DNA of 64,000 nucleotides from Pseudomonas graminis (GTDB lineage: Bacteria; Pseudomonadota; Gammaproteobacteria; Pseudomonadales; Pseudomonadaceae). The stretch is taken from contig NZ_MDEN01000066.1 of the NCBI RefSeq assembly GCF_001705435.1, positions 186,001 through 250,000 of the forward strand, read 5' to 3'. The notes below the pieces were generated by a model. That model made no database searches. It saw only the letters and a program-made list of their open reading frames with translations, and had not been told where the DNA came from. Below are positions 62,555 to 64,000 of the stretch, piece by piece (position 1 is the stretch's first letter; each line of letters starts with the position of its first letter). The position numbers and the translations under genes are program-made.

Positions 62555-62644
62555 TGTAGGAGTGAGCTTGCTCGCGAAAGCGGCGGGTCTGTCGACATCC
62601 ATGTTGAATGTCAGTCCGGCTTCGCGAGCAAGCTCACTCCTACA
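62555..62644. repeat. REP pair between dgcA and dgcB
   Basis: TGTAGGAGTGAGCTTGCTCG at the left and CGAGCAAGCTCACTCCTACA at the right are exact complements over 20 bases, with about 50 bases between. It lies inside the operon. Confidence 0.92.
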
Positions 62645-62698
62645 GGAATCGAGTAAGGCATCCCGACCTGCAAGACCCTGAGTCTTTGGGAGCTCCAC

Positions 62699-64000
62699 AT
62701 GCTAAACACCCTTCTTCCCATCCTGCTCTTCGCTGCCCTGGGCCTTGCGGTCCTTGGCGCGTTGCGGCGGGTGAGCCTGTGGCGCAACGGGCGTGCCGCC
62801 AAGGTCGATCTGCTCGGCGGGTTGCTGGCCATGCCCAAGCGCTACATGGTCGATCTGCACCACGTCGTCGCCCGGGACAAATACATCGCCAATACCCACG
62901 TGGCTACGGCGGGCGGGGCTGTTGCGTCGATCGTGCTTGCGATTCTGGTTCACGGGTTTGGCTGGCATAACCGGGTCCTCGGCTACGCGCTGTTGCTGAT
63001 GTCGGCCGTGATGTTCGTGGGCGCAATCTTCATGTACCTGCGTCGTCGCAACCCGCCGAGTCGGTTGTCGAAAGGCCCGTGGATGCGCCTGCCGAAAAGC
63101 CTGCTGGCGTTCTCGGGCTCGTTCTTTATCGTCACGTTGCCGGTTGCGGGCGTTCTGCCTGCGAACTTCGGTGGCTGGTTGCTGGCGATCATTCTTGGGA
63201 TTGGCGTGCTGTGGGGCGTCTGCGAATTGTTCCTCGGCATGACTTGGGGCGGCCCCATGAAACACGCCTTCGCTGGCGCGCTGCACCTGGCCTGGCACCG
63301 CCGTCCCGAGCGTTTTGGCGGTGGCCGCTCGACGGGGCTGAAACCCCTTGATCTGATGGACAAAACCGCGCCGCTGGGCGTGGAGAAACCCAAGGACTTC
63401 ACCTGGAATCAGCTGCTCGGTTTCGATGCGTGCGTGCAGTGCGGCAAGTGCGAAGCGGCGTGCCCGGCCTTCGCTGCCGGCCAGCCGCTGAACCCGAAAA
63501 AACTGATTCAGGACATGGTCGTCGGCCTGGCGGGCGGCACCGATGCAAACTTCGCCGGCAGCCCTTATCCGTCCCTCGACGGCCAGGGCAAGCCTATCGG
63601 CGAACATGGCGGCAACCCCCATCAACCCATCGTCAACGGGCTGGTCGACGCCGACACCCTGTGGTCGTGCACGACCTGCCGGGCCTGCGTGGAAGAATGC
63701 CCAATGATGATCGAGCACGTTGACGCCATCGTCGACATGCGCCGGCATCTGACCCTCGAAAAAGGCGCCACCCCCAACAAAGGCGCCGAGGTCCTGGAGA
63801 ACCTCATCGCAACGGACAACCCAGGTGGCTTCGCGCCGGGCGGACGCATGAACTGGGCGGCTGACCTGAACCTTGACGCCATGAGCCACAAGAAAACCGT
63901 GGACGTGCTGTTCTGGGTCGGCGATGGCGCGTTCGACATGCGCAATCAGCGCACCTTGCGCGCCTTCGTCAAAGTGCTGAAAGCGGCCAAGGTCGACTTC
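62699..64000 (+). CDS. dgcB: Dimethylglycine demethylase subunit DgcB, partial (iron-sulfur membrane protein)
   Basis: The gene starts at ATG 62699 (MLNTLLPILLFAALGLAVLG) and is open to the window end, 434 codons. Hydrophobic segments near residues 3-18, 65-85, 95-115 and 135-165 suggest membrane anchoring. Two ferredoxin-like clusters follow: Cys245, 248, 251, 255 (CVQCGKCEAAC) and Cys324, 327, 330, 334 (CTTCRACVEEC). The protein should pass electrons from DgcA toward the respiratory chain or ETF. No clear ribosome site precedes it; GGGAG lies about 8 bases upstream (62688-62692). Confidence 0.92.
   Translation, partial: MLNTLLPILLFAALGLAVLGALRRVSLWRNGRAAKVDLLGGLLAMPKRYMVDLHHVVARDKYIANTHVATAGGAVASIVLAILVHGFGWHNRVLGYALLLMSAVMFVGAIFMYLRRRNPPSRLSKGPWMRLPKSLLAFSGSFFIVTLPVAGVLPANFGGWLLAIILGIGVLWGVCELFLGMTWGGPMKHAFAGALHLAWHRRPERFGGGRSTGLKPLDLMDKTAPLGVEKPKDFTWNQLLGFDACVQCGKCEAACPAFAAGQPLNPKKLIQDMVVGLAGGTDANFAGSPYPSLDGQGKPIGEHGGNPHQPIVNGLVDADTLWSCTTCRACVEECPMMIEHVDAIVDMRRHLTLEKGATPNKGAEVLENLIATDNPGGFAPGGRMNWAADLNLDAMSHKKTVDVLFWVGDGAFDMRNQRTLRAFVKVLKAAKVDF

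Noticed and set aside
4808..62644. CRISPR array
   Set aside because: The repeated sequences are palindromic REP pairs at scattered sites with no regular direct-repeat spacing and no cas genes.

Overview
The window is GC-rich, densely coded chromosome from a Pseudomonas (fluorescens/syringae-like). Evidence: gene blocks in the order I recall from Pseudomonas chromosomes (rsmE-bioA-amine oxidase ... yceI, rhlE, metF-ahcY; metK-sahR-like/tkt-epd-pgk-fda; cdhBAC/cdhR; dipeptidase-DUF5943-dgcA-dgcB), an S-adenosylhomocysteine (SAH) riboswitch of the type found upstream of ahcY, and many Pseudomonas REP/REPIN palindromes. No rRNA, tRNA, CRISPR, integrase or transposase was recognised.

Layout. 1-4.8 kb: the end of an amino-acid-type ABC ATPase, a class V aminotransferase, an RpiR-type regulator, a PuuE/allantoinase-like deacetylase and a dihydropyrimidinase. 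This looks like a catabolic cluster for a cyclic ureide or hydantoin. 4.9-14.7 kb: housekeeping genes (rsmE, bioA, a secreted flavin amine oxidase with a Lys/Pro/Ala tail, cytochrome b561, YceI, an RhlE-type helicase, a solute-binding protein, metF). 14.8-16.5 kb: ahcY with its SAH riboswitch. 17-23.2 kb: a four-carbon acid-sugar (threonate/erythronate type) cluster of a DeoR regulator, dehydrogenase, OtnK kinase, OtnC decarboxylase, GntP permease and OtnI isomerase. 23.5-27.1 kb: MAPEG, DUF1090, LigB and LysE genes.

27.2-43.5 kb: two tandem, very large paralogous genes (2652 and 2671 aa) encoding Tc-toxin A-subunit-like proteins. No TcB or TcC gene is present. They share ends and a helical core but differ in an AT-richer central segment. 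This is the main accessory island and the most unusual feature of the window.

43.8-52.5 kb: metK with an ArsR-methyltransferase (SahR-like) regulator and a near-ideal operator palindrome, then tkt, epd, pgk, two small lipoproteins (one MliC-like) and fda. 52.6-56.5 kb: L-carnitine catabolism (cdhB, cdhA, cdhC, with divergent cdhR). 56.6-58.6 kb: an orphan AAA ATPase with an AT-rich palindromic promoter, a DUF3010 gene and an LprI-like gene. 58.9-64 kb: the dimethylglycine demethylation operon (dipeptidase, DUF5943, dgcA, dgcB; dgcB runs off the window).

The metabolic parts connect. Carnitine is converted to glycine betaine and dimethylglycine, whose demethylation feeds one-carbon folate. MetF, AhcY and MetK belong to the methionine/SAM cycle that uses that carbon, and two different SAH-sensing devices (riboswitch and SahR-like repressor) appear to control it. 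Identifications rest on reading the translations; no database search was run.
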